Shown here: positions 22,904 through 35,029 of the stretch, one piece after another
Layout: every line of letters starts with the position of its first letter
Numbering within the stretch: position 1 is the stretch's first letter
Assembly (NCBI GenBank): GCA_047967505.1
Contig: CM106538.1
DNA: 64,000 nucleotides
Direction: 5' to 3' (one strand)
Origin: Dipteris shenzhenensis
Taxonomy: Eukaryota; Polypodiophyta; Polypodiopsida; Gleicheniales
Made by a program: the position numbers and the translations under genes
The notes under the pieces: generated by a model
Told to the model about the DNA's origin: nothing
Databases searched by the model: none
The model's input: only the letters and a program-made list of their open reading frames with translations

Positions 22904-23218
22904 GGTTTAGTAGGTGTATGGAGACTTTGGAATTTATGGGATTTAAGTAGCTAAAGTGTGCTCCAAATATACAGTAGCAATTACAATGCAATAAAAATTG
23001 TGTGGGGGGTGAATGGCACTGTGAGGCAGTTGCGATACTGATTTATGGCTTCGTTGGTGGATATGTTGAGTGAAAAAAAAGTGCAGTGAGACAAAAGCAT
23101 TGGTGATTTTGCACTTGGCAATGTGATATTTGCAAAGACATTGACGATGAGGAGAGCACATAGTTGTGCAAGAAGCTTGGCCTCCATGATTTATGGCAGT
23201 TGTGAGGTTTAGTAGGTG
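22620..23218. repeat. 299-bp tandem duplication
   Basis: Starting at gagactttggaatttatggg (22622) the sequence through the stop and the following gtaggtgta is repeated from 22921. The second copy has single-base indels and more substitutions, so its frame is broken while the first copy stays open. Confidence 0.92.
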
Positions 23219-23789
23219 TAGATAGAGAGCTTTAGCTAGCATTGTCTGCTTGCCTTATATGGATAAAGTTCTCCCTACTTGTATTGGCAATGCATCAAGG
23301 TGACTAACAGATGCAATTTTGTATGCCTGTTATGCAAACAACAACAAAATAAAACTCAATCCCCCCCAATATTGAATTTTGCTATTGATATATAATAGTT
23401 GGATGTTCATTTTCCTTTCCAAAGCTCTTATTTTGTCTGTTCTTCCACCTTCCTCCTGTTCTTGCTCTCCTCCCTTCCTGAGCTATCAATAGTTGGCATG
23501 GAGGGCCCAAAAATAAATGTTTTTTATTCAATAGCTATTAACTATTGACATGATGCAAATATTGGTGGGAAAGAAATGCCAAAGATACTAGAAAAAAGAT
23601 TAGCAACCAATATAGAGAAATCAATCATCAATAAAATAGGAACTCTCAATTCAACTAATGTAAGAATGGAAACTAACTACGTAATGCCAAGTAACAAAGC
23701 ACAAAAAATAGAGGCTTTTGAATTGCAAGTTATAATGATAAAAGAGAGTCATATTTGAGGGCTTTGTTTTAAATCCTTATGGCACGTAC
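23219..23789. other. No supported gene
   Basis: AT-rich with short frames only (for example 23576-23758, no recognisable domain). Confidence 0.4.
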
Positions 23790-24960
23790 CACAGAAATAA
23801 AAACTCATCATATCCCAACATAAAAGCAGACTTAATAGATAGAGGTTGTCTCACCATGATTACATTGCAGCTAGATAAGGACCTCATTACTAAACATGAG
23901 GAATTAATTAGGCCAGGGAGCTACATAAGGATTGATAATTTTTCGATTTCTAAGAAGAGGCCGAATGGGACAAACATGTTTCAAGTTTTACTTAAAAATA
24001 ACATGCATCATGATTATCACATTGTTGCTAGGGCAAGCAATTGAGTTGAGCTTTATGAAAATGTGTCGATAGTGGAGCTATTACAAGATCCGGACCCATA
24101 CCCAACTGCCACAATTGCACTTGTAGTCTTGAAGATGCTGGAGCACATGAAAGTGAAAGATTTTCAACTCATTACCTAAAAGTTACTAATGGGACAAGTG
24201 TACAAGCCTACATAATTGTAAGTGTGTATTAGACTACAGCATCACTTTTCTTTCTTCTTTTGTTGTCTTTTCTCGTCTCTGATTATTGAGACTAACTATT
24301 TTAGTTGCTTTTACTTTCACCACAATCTGTTTTTTATAACCTCCTCACTTGCTTCTTTTCTATGCGGGTAACATTTTACAATGACCATGAACATATTAAA
24401 GATAAAATGCTTTCTCTGTCAAATGATGGACGCCCTTCCCTATATGTAGTAAAGAATGTGACAACAAAAAAGTACACCACAAAGAAGTAGTTATAGTTTG
24501 CAAGCTATTCAATATCAAACCTAATAACTAATCCCTCTACAATATCAACCCTAATAACTAATCCCTCTATAATACATCAGTCAACTAAAGTTTATCAACA
24601 CGATGCAAGCCAGGAAAGCAACATTGAATATGTGAGTGGCAATACAACTTGCAATCAATGATTAAAAGCCTTGCAAAAATACAAAAAAAATGATGATTTG
24701 TTTCATATTCTGATTCATGCAAGTATATGGTGAACTGACGTTTGTGCAAACTACTTGCCCGTTTTTCATCTTGTGTTCACTTTGCAAGGTGCCAAGCAGC
24801 TTGCAAAAAATAGGCAAAAGCATTTTCAGTTGTATGCACTATAAGAAACACATACAACCTGGCACTGAAAATCACATGGTCATAATAATTAAATATGACC
24901 AATTAATCATGTGGTCGCAACAATTAAACAAGACAATGGTAGGTGAGTCCATCTAAATAT
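23790..24960 (+). pseudogene. RPA1-like relic, copy 3 (tentative)
   Basis: An OB-fold-like segment reads DLITKHEELIRPGSYIRIDN then FSISKK (23878-23955), the pattern of RPA/DUF223-type domains: a charged helix, then L/I-x-x-G-x-x-x-x-I-x-x-F. A second block, ATIALVVLKMLEHMKVKDFQ then LIT (24109-24178), leads into KVTNGTSVQAYII at a donor-like GTAAGT (about 24220). Farther down, FVQTTCPFFILCSLCKV ... SCMHYKKH (24739-24860) looks like a zinc ribbon. Stops and at least one shift separate the pieces. It is less similar to copies 1 and 2 than they are to each other. A domain-level relation is inferred, not demonstrated. Confidence 0.33.
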
Positions 24961-25588
24961 TAAGGATCCTTGGATTTTTATATTGCTTGGTTTAGACATT
25001 TCGGTTGACTAGTACATCAAGAAAAATGAGAGGGGGTTCCATCGAACAATTGGCCAGCTTCGCATGGACCGACTGGAAATTTGTTGACTTCTTACACACC
25101 TGTTGGGGGCCTCAATGATAGCAAGAGGTTGTAGGATTCCAAAGATGTAGAAGAACCTTCAATGGATGGTGCCAATTGAGATGCTGATACAAAAGTAGTA
25201 ACTTTGGCAGATAAGGCAGACACTTTGTGAACTGATAAATTGGATGACATATCAGGGAAAAAGGAAGCAAGCTTAAGTGAATAAAAGAAAGAAACTATTT
25301 GTGCACATATTATCCAAGCAAGGTTGCACAAAAAAAAAAACAAGACATGCTATTTACAAAGATACTATCTGGACAAAGCTACAAATAGAAATGCTATTTT
25401 GTGAAGAAAGAAAAGGAAAATTGAAAAGCAAGATCTCCTATAAAAAGCAAAGAACATATATATATTTTTTAATTTTGTGTTGCTTGGAGTTTCCTTTTCA
25501 CCTAATCTCATATAGACAAAGTTCAAGAGGGGGAATTGTGAAAAGAGAGAAAAATAAAGAAAAGCATCATTCCATCTAAAAAAGAAAC
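24961..25588. other. No supported gene
   Basis: A/T-rich stretch with Lys-rich frames on the plus strand and no recognisable motif. Confidence 0.4.
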
Positions 25589-26056
25589 ATGTCAATTGAT
25601 AATATTTTGCTTCAACAAGGGCCATGTTGTGTGAGTGGCTATAGGTACACTGTGGGTGATTGCATATTTAATGTAGTGGCATATTGGGGAAAATCTTTTG
25701 GTGAGTCTTGGCATCAAGACTTGGCTATGAGGATGCTCTCCCAACCCCTTTGCCAACTTGCCATGCAATTCTAACAATGTTTTGTGAGAAGATTCATGAA
25801 GTGATTATCAGTCTAGATTCCCAAGCTCCAAGGCCACCCAGATTTAGGTAGGCTATTGCTCATGAAAATGTACTTCAATGATTGGTGTAGGGTGTTGGTA
25901 TTGGAAATTGAAAACACTATATTGATTATTAAACAACTAATGCACTGGTTGAATCTACATATATCTTTACTAATCTTGTGCATAGCCAATTGTTCCAAAA
26001 AGATTACAAGAAGAAGTAGGAGTGGGACTACCATCAGAAGTACAACCGGTCCCTGA
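25589..26056 (+). other. Unidentified coding remnant
   Basis: Two open frames (25589-25774 and 25856-26056) read GPCCVSGYRYTVGDCIFNVV then AYWGKSF, and later DWCRVLVLEIENTILIIKQL. The GDCIFNVVAYW stretch faintly recalls the D-G-x-C-[LF]-F start of OTU proteases, which occur in some Helentrons, but the motif is incomplete. I cannot name it. Confidence 0.2.
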
Positions 26057-27027
26057 TCCATAGAAAAACCTCATCTTCAAAAAGAGAAACTTCATCTTCA
26101 GAAAGAGAACAATTGGGGAAAATACCTAGAGTCACCTACTGCCATCAAAACAAAATGCAAGTTAGGACCATACATTTATGCTGTGGAAGCCAAGCTTCAT
26201 TGACAATGCATGGTTGTTATCCATGTCACCCCTAGAGATTCCAAAGATGAACCTTAAACACTATAATGTAAGAATCTCTACCCAAATATCCTTGATTCTT
26301 AGTCAAGTCCAATTGATCATAACTCAACCAAATAGTCCATCATGTTATTAGCAAGACAACATTTTAATATAAATCTAGACACTAGTTTTCTATTAAAATC
26401 TTTTCTACTTATATTAAAACTTTGAAATTCCATTCTTATCCAAATGGTGCATATTTATTGTTCCTCCAAAATGGTAGACTACCTGGGAATTAGGTAAGGA
26501 GTAGGTAACATTAAACATATAAGCAAATCAAGTCATAAACAAAATATGTGTGCTACTTTGGAATCTTCTTATCTTGTATGGTTGCAACTACCATAGAGCT
26601 AATTGTTCAAATTCTAGGATGGGACATGCATATCCACTTGTGAGAATCAAGGTTTGATAGAACCAAGTGTCCTTTCTCTCCTTTTCTTCAAATCCTACTT
26701 CTGATATATCTCAACTGTAGGGGTTGAAATGAGCCATGTGGATAGCAAAAGGGCAAGCGAGTCCTTAGGTAGTCCTATTGGAACAAGGTTGCCTTTCTCT
26801 ACCTAAGCAAATCCTTAGGCCATCATCTCAAAACACAACTGGCTTCCTCTACCATAGTGTCGTGTAAACAAAGGAAATGTGGCTTCTTGGCCCCTTCTTG
26901 TGATGAGACTCAACCAATAAAAGTCCTATACAAGGATTAGAAGCATCAAAGTTCATAGAAAGAAAGTGCTTGCTTCTTCCTAGAGGAAAAGAAAGTGCTT
27001 GAGACAAGTGTAAGAAGGTCTCCATTT
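26057..27027. other. No supported gene
   Basis: Short frames only. A 20-bp near-repeat (cctcatcttc(a/c)a(a/g)aaagagaa) is at 26069-26110. Confidence 0.4.
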
Positions 27028-27215
27028 CTATAACTATATAACCAAGTTATTAGAGCATCGATGGCATAAAGAAAAATGAGATATGAGCCAGAAAGTGTTA
27101 CCGCATAGTCCCCAAAGAGTTCAATAAAGTCTCCATTGCTATAACTATAACTAAGCTATTAGAGCATCAATGGCATAGTAAGTGGAATGAGACATGAGCC
27201 TAAAAGTGGTACACA
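27028..27215. repeat. About 102-bp diverged tandem duplication
   Basis: gtctccatttctataactat at 27028 recurs as gtctccattgctataactat at 27130; similarity continues through gagcatc(g/a)atggcat and at(a/g/c)agccn-aaagt. Confidence 0.75.
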
Positions 27216-27611
27216 TAGCCACCATTCCCCTCGTGGATCATTGCCAGTCCTAGGTGCATGAATCCAATTGTGGAGTTTTGTCATGGACATTATTACCTAT
27301 CCAAATGAGTCAAAGAATCAATGGCATGGCGTAGCTTCTACCCATAGGTTTTCATATTAAGTGACTAGCCTGGGGCATGAAGCCTCCCTTGTTGGATTGT
27401 AGTACATTACGATGTTTTCTTTCAAGGTCCTTCGGGATAGAACTCAAAACATTGTTGCAAGTATTTCAAACCAAGGTGTACTATAGACTCAAAGGTCCAA
27501 AAATCATTTGTTTGATACCTCGCATAGCCTCGGGGGTTCTACACTACTTTCCAACACATTACAATCTTGGGCCTCCTAAAGTTGGGCATCAAGAGAGGTA
27601 GATGGCACATG
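27216..27611. other. No supported gene
   Basis: A 74-codon plus-strand frame (27377-27601) with no recognisable feature; otherwise nothing. Confidence 0.4.
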
Positions 27612-27850
27612 GAGGCTATTGGAGAGGAAGATGACACTCTCAAAGGAGTGATTCAAGGGTGGAGAGGGAGAAGGACTGCATCACAAGAGAGGTGGCTAGC
27701 ATATGACACTCCAAGAGGCTATTGGAGAGGAAGATAGCAATCTAAGAGGAGCAATTCAGGGATGTGGAAAGAGTATGGGTGCATCACTAGAGGCTAGCGA
27801 ATGACATTTAAGGAGGCTATTAGAGAAGTAGATGGTGCATGGGAAGGTGT
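27612..27850. repeat. About 100-bp tandem repeat, 2.3 copies
   Basis: gaggctattggagaggaaga begins at 27612 and 27715, with a diverged third start at 27813. Each unit also carries gcatcac(a/t)agag and (c/g)tagc(a/g)(t/a)atgacac motifs. Confidence 0.8.
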
Positions 27851-29681
27851 AAGTCAAGGGGTAAGGGGAAATTTCTGCACTACAAGAAAGAAGTAAGGTA
27901 GTGTATGAAGGAAGAAAGAATGCCTTGTAGTGAGGAGTCCCTACCTGCAAGCTAGGTCCCTATAAGCCACCGACCTCTCTAACTTTGTCAACAAGAAAAG
28001 GTTGTCAAACCAATTTCCAAGGAGGAGAGGTGTAAAGTTTCATTTGTTCTTTGGGGGTTGGACAGAATCAGCTCCAAAAACTCAATGCTCTATGTTTGGC
28101 TTATCCTCCACTATCCCACCAAGGCATAACTCGTCCATTCTTAACTTACATAGGCTGCCTTAACTCTTTCTTACAAAGTCTCATGCTCATTATCATGTTA
28201 GTTCATTCAAATCTTTGGGGGAATCATGTTATTGCAATACAACTTCCTCATTTTGTCTACATGCATGCTAGTTCCTTCTAATTTTACCTCCTAAATTTTT
28301 TGGTAGAAGTCATTAAATTTCTCGACAAGGTCTCCCTTTTGTTGTCTCCATAATCTAGATAAATAAATAACTAAGTCCTTCTATTATATTCCCTTCCTTT
28401 TGGGAAAGTATTGCAAGGAAGTATGTTAGGAAGGATGACGTTAATTCAATGCATTATGAAAAATATATCCATGTGTACTTCCTGATACTTCACTTGGGTG
28501 TTTTACAAAATGACTTCATGGTGGTCCCTTATATGGGTCACCCCCAATTATGTCCCACTCTAGCCCTTCCATGTAGACAAATTGACCCAGGCAAGGGAAG
28601 GTGTGTGTGTGTAATGTCACACCTAGGTATGTATTTATATTTTTGGAATGATCAAATTATGCCTTATTCCAAAACAACATTCACAAACAAGATGGCCTAC
28701 CGCATAGCACATGCTACCCAAAATGGGTAGATCATGTGACATGCCATCCTTTACTCATCATTGGACCACTTTTCATCTCCCCCTTCCTACTTGTTTGTGC
28801 CCAGCTCATCATCCTCATTCTCAAGATAAACATAGGAATGATCCTCCTCTAACTTATCCTTATCTTCACCACTATACCTTGTAGTCTTATTCTCCATATC
28901 TACTAACTACTATTCATGTATGTGGAGGTTAGCCTCAATTCTCTACACATCAAGATATAAAAGGTAGTACATAATTTGAATCTCTCACAATGTTTATTCT
29001 TGTATAAAATTAAAATTGAGTTAGGGTCTAATATTCATATATCAGAAAAGATATTTGTAAAATATTCTCTCCTCTTGTTCAACCTTTGGAAGAGAGTAGT
29101 TGCACCATTGTTAGGTACCATTGTCATATGCAAATTTATATTCTTCAAGGGCACAGTCTTGGCCTATCACATGATTCTAGCAGTACACATTGAAAAGTTA
29201 TATATTAGGGTGTATAACTTTTTGGATGTAACCCTAAAATATTATGGACTCCCATGTAAGCACTACTAGCTGACTATTTCACTAGTGTACATGTGCAAAA
29301 TGTTGACATTCATCAACAAAACATGATGTCTCAAATGATTATATGTAGATAGATGCTTACTTGAGAAATAGTGGGACATGGAAAAAGGTGGCATGCTATC
29401 CCAAACCTAATTTTACAATAGATTACCACATATATAATCATCCAATTATGTTGAAAGGGGACAAGATGATGAAATGATTTCTCTATCTCAAGGTCTAGCT
29501 AATATATTTATAATGAGAAGCTATGGCACAATCTATGAGAAATTAAACATTTCTCCAAACAACCAACCCACCACATAATAGTTAAAGTGTGTCTTGTGTG
29601 GATATATAATTATTTGATAAAGCTCTTTTGCAAACCAAAGAAATCTCATAGGGGGATCATATCTAAGATCTTTCATTAGTT
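27851..29681. other. No supported gene
   Basis: Several 70-100 codon frames (28051, 28449 and 28976 on plus) have no family signature. This is the insertion-site flank of the LTR element that follows. Confidence 0.4.
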
Positions 29682-29686
29682 GACCT
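29682..29686. repeat. Target-site duplication, left copy (GACCT)
   Basis: GACCT abuts the left LTR and is repeated exactly at 31960-31964 next to the right LTR, as expected from integrase-mediated insertion. Confidence 0.9.
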
Positions 29687-30030
29687 TGTAGAATCCCGTA
29701 GGATAGAATAGATGCATCTTGCAAGAGGTGTGAGAGCACAATGATAGAAAGATGATAGTTCTCTATTATGATTGTGAGAGAGAGGAATCTCTGTTATAGA
29801 AAGGGGGAGAAGGTAATACCTTTCCTACATAGTGGCAATCAGCCCCTACATCAGTGGGAATCAATCCCTACATCAGTGGGATTGCCTTTGTCTTACATCA
29901 TCACTTAGGTCACACACTAGACACATCATAGCACTTGATGTGCCTTTACAACACACACAAACACACATGTGACTCCCTTAGATGCACACATGCACCAAAG
30001 AGCAAGCCCTTGATCATACTTACCCCAACA
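29687..30030 (-). repeat. 3' LTR (344 bp)
   Basis: Right-hand end of the minus-strand element in its own direction. On the minus strand it starts TGTTGGGG and ends TTCTACA, giving canonical TG...CA termini. It carries its own substitutions relative to the 5' LTR. Confidence 0.92.
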
Positions 30031-30044
30031 AACCCCCCTTCAAG
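30031..30044 (-). other. Polypurine tract
   Basis: On the minus strand CTTGAAGGGGGGTT directly precedes the 3' LTR, the expected place for the plus-strand primer tract. Confidence 0.8.
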
Positions 30045-30320
30045 GGGTTGCCTCTTGTAGTGTCAAGGATACATCTAGTCTCATAGTTTCTCATGCCATC
30101 TCATGGTGGTCAAGGATAAATCTATGGCTAGGATCTCATGCTAGCAAGGGTTCCCAAGGGTGTGAGTTTCACAGAAATGGGATAGACAAAACACATATCA
30201 CATGGTCTACAATATGGTGACCAGAGGTGATTTACATAACATATTCTTTTTGGAGTACTACCCCAGGCAGAGAACCTCAAAATTTGACCAAGTGATGATA
30301 AACAAAAAAAGACAAAGTGC

Positions 30321-30722
30321 CTAAAAAGCATAGTCTTCAATTTCTTCATTTGCTGATGGAGTTCTTCCTTCAACCAGATTTGCTTTGTTGTTGAAGTAGT
30401 CCTTCTTCATAAGAAATGCTTGATTCTCTTTGTTGTTCTTCATGGAATAACACATTCCCTTTTCCGATTGTAGGCACAGGAACAAGATATATTTGAAGCA
30501 CTTCCCTTCGTCAATGTGGTGAAAGTATGAGCCACTTAATCCCAAAGCTATGATAGCAAGAGCCTTCTTGTCTTTGATCAACCAATTAGCTTTTTCTTTT
30601 GTAGATTTCTTTCCATTCACAACATTCCATATCTTCTTTTTCCTAAGCATAAACTTGGCTTTTGTTTGCCAAGTATGGAAACTAGTTCCATCCAACTTCT
30701 CAAAAAAGGTCTTAGCTTCCAT
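30321..30722 (-). CDS. Gag-like protein of the LTR element (Copia UBN2-type N-terminus)
   Basis: The 133-residue ATG frame starts MEAKTFFEKLDGTSFHTWQT (residues 1-20) and continues MLRKKKIWNVVNGKK (27-41) and KKALAIIALGLSGSYFHHI (52-70). This is the typical Copia gag start: F-x-x-L-D-G-x-x-[FY]-x-x-W, then a W-x-x-V-x-G, then A-x-x-x-I-x-L-x-L-x-x-x-x-x-x-H. Copia gags are usually longer and end in a CCHC knuckle. This one stops after an acidic ANEEIEDYAF without a knuckle, so it is truncated or spliced. It would pack element RNA in the cytoplasm if functional. It is the only frame of note in the element, and the ATG lies about 870 bp from the primer site, a long leader for a Copia gag. Confidence 0.6.
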   Translation of the reverse strand: MEAKTFFEKLDGTSFHTWQTKAKFMLRKKKIWNVVNGKKSTKEKANWLIKDKKALAIIALGLSGSYFHHIDEGKCFKYILFLCLQSEKGMCYSMKNNKENQAFLMKKDYFNNKANLVEGRTPSANEEIEDYAF

Positions 30723-31590
30723 GGTAAGGTCTTACCCGAGGGTAGTGTCTAGTGCCTTACAAGTGAAAATATGAGCAATAGAAAATAATCCTTCAAAGTA
30801 CAAGCATTTAGTGTAGCAAAGACTTGTAACCAAATTCCATACTACAAATCAATGATGCTTTCACTTGCATGCTTCATAGAGGTGGCTAAATGAAAGTATT
30901 CCAAGCAAATCCAAGTATAGAAACTTAAAGGAAAGCTGTAGCCGCAGTTGTACTAATGCTATTCAACACTTTAAAACATCAGAAATGCTAAAGTAGCATC
31001 TAATGTAGCATTAAACTCACAACATTGTCAAAACTATCCAAAACAAAGACCAGAAATTGGAGGGTGCAATTCTCACAGCTCATAGCTCTATTCAAGGGAT
31101 TTTTATGTAGGAAGAAGGGCCTTATACCAAAGAAGGGCTACCAACAAGGAGGAGTGAAATGTTGTGCCAGGTCGCCCTGTAGATACTTGAGAAAACTGAC
31201 TGGTTTTTTGGCATTTTCTCCTCCATCTCTTGTCCAAATGAGCTCAAATTTCAACAGCAACTTGCCCTTAATGTCATCCAGCACGGGCTTAGAGGAATTT
31301 TTAGATAGGTAAGTACAGAGGTAGCATTGCACGAAAGTTCGTCAAGGAGTGTGAGTGTTGGCATTGCGCGTACAATCAAAATTTCTCTAAATGCTTGTAG
31401 CTAGAAGTTTGCCCATATGTGAGGAGTTTGCAGCTCAAAGGGTTTGGGCAATGGTCGCTTGAATGCAAAGAACAAAGGTCTCAAAGATTTGGGGAAGAAG
31501 GAGGAAAATGGAGAAGATGAAGAAGTTTTGAGAAACTAGTAGTTTTATGCTAGAGATAGCATCTAATGCTAGACTAGGCTAGATCTACAA

Positions 31591-31608
31591 CCTAAAGCTC
31601 TTATACCA
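31591..31608 (-). other. Primer-binding site, initiator tRNA-Met type
   Basis: On the minus strand, two bases after the 5' LTR, the sequence reads TGGTATAAGAGCTTTAGG. The classical plant Copia primer site begins TGGTATCAGAGC; 11 of these 12 bases match. Confidence 0.85.
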
Positions 31609-31610
31609 TT

Positions 31611-31959
31611 TGTAGAATCCCATAGGATAGAATAGATGCATCTTGCAAGAGGTGTGAGAGCACAATGAAAGAAAGATGATAGTTCTCTATTATGATTGTG
31701 AGAGAGAGGACTCTCTCTTATAGAAAGGGGGAGAAGGTAATACCTTACCTTCCCTACATAGTGGCAATCATCCCCTACATTAGTGGGACTCAATCCCTAC
31801 ATCAGCGGGATTAACTTTGTCTTACATCATCACTTAGGTCACACACTAGACACATCATAGCACTTGATGTGCCTTAACAACACACACAAACACACATGTG
31901 ACTCCCCTAGATGCACACATGCACCATAGAGCAAGCCCTTGATCATACTTACCCCAACA
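31611..31959 (-). repeat. 5' LTR (349 bp)
   Basis: Matches 29687-30030 over its full length, with a 5-bp insertion (ttacc region near 31745) and about 13 substitutions. It should contain the element's promoter; no confident TATA box was located. Confidence 0.92.
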
Positions 31960-31964
31960 GACCT
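31960..31964. repeat. Target-site duplication, right copy (GACCT)
   Basis: Exact match to 29682-29686. Confidence 0.9.
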
Positions 31965-32992
31965 TCTGTCATATGTCAAGTCTTTTCTTGATCAACGATC
32001 CCTACTTGCACCATAAATTGACCATAAACCATGAAATCAAGCATGCAGTTACAAGCATTCAAGTCTATGTGTAAGCTATCATGACTACAGCTTTTTCAAT
32101 GCACTAACAATCATTGTAGTGATAGAGAATGATCATTCATAAAATAGTGTTTCCCATGACTTGGTGACAAGATACCTTCAATCCATGCAAGACTCTTCCA
32201 CTTGTGAGATAATTTCATCCATTTGGAATAAGTCCTAAAGATGGAGGGAGGAAGGAACATGAACATATCATGGATGCTTCCTCGATTAAAATATGGACTA
32301 ATAATCCATAGCTCATTGTTATGTGGTGTAAACCTTATTGCTTTTGATAGATAGCTTTGTGCATCACTGTCATTACTTAATTTGTTCCTAACAATGACAA
32401 TGTGCATCTTCTCATATAGCTTTATTTCTAGCATATGACACAATCGGTCTAAAACCTACTACACCTATATCTTGTACCCGATGCATTTTTTCTTCCACTC
32501 TCTTTTCCCAACTATTGATGAACTCACAATCTTTTTAATGGAAAACTGGCATAGATTGTGGTACCAAAATGTTTTAAGGTACCATGGCACCTTCTAGTCC
32601 CTTCTATTTCACATTTTTTCTACAAAATAGAATATTTATCCCTTTCCACTCTGAAAATCATATGTGAATCTTTGCCATTCCATTGTTAGGCAAAGTAACG
32701 GGTTCAAATTTCCCATTGACGTATTACATCCACAAGAAAATGAGAATAAAATACATATGCAATATCCCACACTTAGGACCTTTGCACTCCAAAATATTTT
32801 TAACAATTTATATAAGTTTTTAAAAAAATTTTGGGATTGCATTTACTCTAGATTTATGGCATAGATACAACAATTCAAATCCCTTCCTCTATTAAACCTA
32901 TGATATGTAGCAAGGCAAGTATATGAACAAGCAACCAAAGCTTGATCTTCCATCAAGGCTTGGGTGCCATGGTGGTGGTATGATGGACATAT
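31965..32992. other. No supported gene
   Basis: A 110-codon minus frame (32111-32443) is the longest; it has no motif I recognise. The rest is short AT-rich frames. Confidence 0.35.
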
Positions 32993-33290
32993 AAATCATG
33001 CAACAACCGTTATGTAAGAAAATGAAGTTGCCTAAACAATGAAACACCTATCGAGTGCTCTTATACGATAGTAGCCATCTCTTTTTATCGGATCCTTCAA
33101 CATTGAGATTTTCAAACCTCCATTTGAGAGCAACAAGGTTGTCTAAGTGTTGAAATCAAGTAACAAGAAAGACAAGTCATCAACATCAATCTAAAGCATG
33201 CAACAACCATTATTTAAGAAAGTGAACTTGTCTAAACAATGATACACCTAAATAATATTGAAATCAATAACAAGAAAGACAAGTCATCAA
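32993..33290. repeat. Diverged direct duplication, period about 200 bp
   Basis: catgcaacaaccgttatgta at 32998 recurs at 33198 (catgcaacaaccattattta). The shared downstream block (aacaagaaagacaagtcatc) follows 160 bp later in copy 1 but only about 70 bp later in copy 2, so copy 2 lacks an internal segment. Confidence 0.7.
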
Positions 33291-35029
33291 ATAATAAATA
33301 ATAAAAGTACCAAAAAATACACACATAAGACATAGATAGTAAATCATTGAGTTCACAAAAGAAGATAACACAATTATTTTAATATATATAATTTGTAAAA
33401 GACTATTAATTCTTGAGACGTATTACACATACATGCCATCGAATATCAAACCATCATCCACATCCTAAATCTAAAACATTAGACATAAAACAACATACAA
33501 AACCAAGATTAAGTAAATAGTGTTTCCAATCACATGTTTAGCAACCACATTTGGTAAATCTAGCCACATTGCCATACCATACATCACCAACAATGTGCTC
33601 TAATCTTTGCAAAATTACTTGTTACCTCCATCATGGAGAATGGTAGTCCCTCTCCTGAGGGAAAATGCCCAAATAAGCCTAGGCTAGCACTTGTAATGGT
33701 TGACCTCAAAAGCCACACTTTTGATCCAAAACACTTCATTCATAGGAATACAAAACCTTGATGTTCCAAGCAGATCACATTCTACTATGCACCTACTCAA
33801 TCATGGTTTGACTATATCTCTCTCTACATGAAAAAAAACAAGTTCCGTTAGCTCCAAAAAAACCATTATAGTCACCTTAAATCAAAACAAAGAAAAAGTT
33901 GACATTTATACCTTTATGGAAAATATGCATTTTGCAATCAATTTATGTAGGCCTTAGCAATGTGCTTCTTGATGTAGGCTCCCATGTACCCTAGGTCTAT
34001 CAATAATTTAGAAGCTTGCATAGCATTCCTTGTAGAGAGGGGTGGAGCATTCCTTAAAAGTCTTATTTGTGATCAAGCACTAGCCCCCCAGGGCCACCAC
34101 CCAATCAACTAGACTCATTTGAGTCAATCAAAAGCTAAAGAGAAATCCCTTGTGTTGTACTCCATCCTTGATAGTTGATAATTTTCCTCAATCCATTCAT
34201 CAAGAATTTCTTAGAAAAGGTTGAAATCTCTATGTCCTGAAGCTTCAATAAAGGAAATTATCCATACTAATTAGTTTCGATCATGATGCATGCATCATTG
34301 GCTTCCTTGAGTTCTAGAAAGTCCTAGCATTGCATCCAAATGCCTTTTAGATATTTCCTAATGGTTTGAACATGCCTCAAACCAACCTTGTCATACCTAT
34401 TTATCCTCATCTTGCTATAAGTGTAGCATCCTTGCTAAGATCATATCACAAAGAAGGGAGGATCTCCTTTGCATATTCTTGTAGCTTTCCTACCATCTCA
34501 ATAACATTATGCTCCATTGTATTTGACCGAATACCTACATTAAACATTTTTAGAAAGATTTTTAGAAACTCAATTCACCCAAGATGAATAACCATATAAC
34601 TATTTTGGCCATACATAAGAGATGGGTGTATTCTTGGATAAGAAATGACTCAATAGTAAGCCATTCAAGTCTAATATCACAGTCATCCTTGGCCTAATCC
34701 AACTATTTTTGATATGGATGTAGATTCAAACTTTCTCATGGTTGCTAGCCCTTGACTCCTCCAAGTTGCTAATTACTATGTTTTCATATGTTTGCAACAT
34801 CAATTAGATGACTTATCCTTGTTTCCCATGTCATGTCCATATGTGCTTTTTCCAAACATGTAGGATTAATGAGATTACTTTTAGTTGTCCCCAATTCTGG
34901 TGGTATGTTTTTATCTATCCTTGTTGTCTCCATCTCATCATTTTTTATGTGATGTTTTCCTCTACACTTGGTGTTTCCATCTCCTTCCATGCAACATTGA
35001 TTCCTATGAATTTGAGGGTAATGGAAATA
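33291..35029. other. No supported gene
   Basis: AT-rich; short frames on both strands show no family signature. Confidence 0.4.

Larger units (their letters stand above)
29687..31959 (-). mobile_element. Complete gag-only LTR retrotransposon (Copia-like, non-autonomous)
   Basis: Two direct repeats (29687-30030 and 31611-31959) start TGTAGAATCC and end CCCCAACA on the plus strand. They differ by about 13 substitutions and one 5-bp indel by eye. The element is flanked by a perfect 5-bp duplication GACCT (29682-29686 and 31960-31964). On the minus strand a primer site lies 2 bases inside the right LTR and a G-run purine tract lies directly before the left LTR, which fixes the direction as minus. 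The interior (about 1.58 kb) has only one sizeable frame, a Copia-type gag-like ORF. No protease, integrase, reverse transcriptase or RNase H is seen, and the space would not hold them. This matches the non-autonomous class described as terminal-repeat elements with GAG. It depends on another element for pol functions (inference). Confidence 0.93.

Noticed and set aside
25589-25774. OTU protease domain of a Helentron
   Set aside because: Only GDCIFNVVAY resembles the catalytic Cys motif; the D-G-x-C order is incomplete and no catalytic His region was found, so it is listed only as unidentified.
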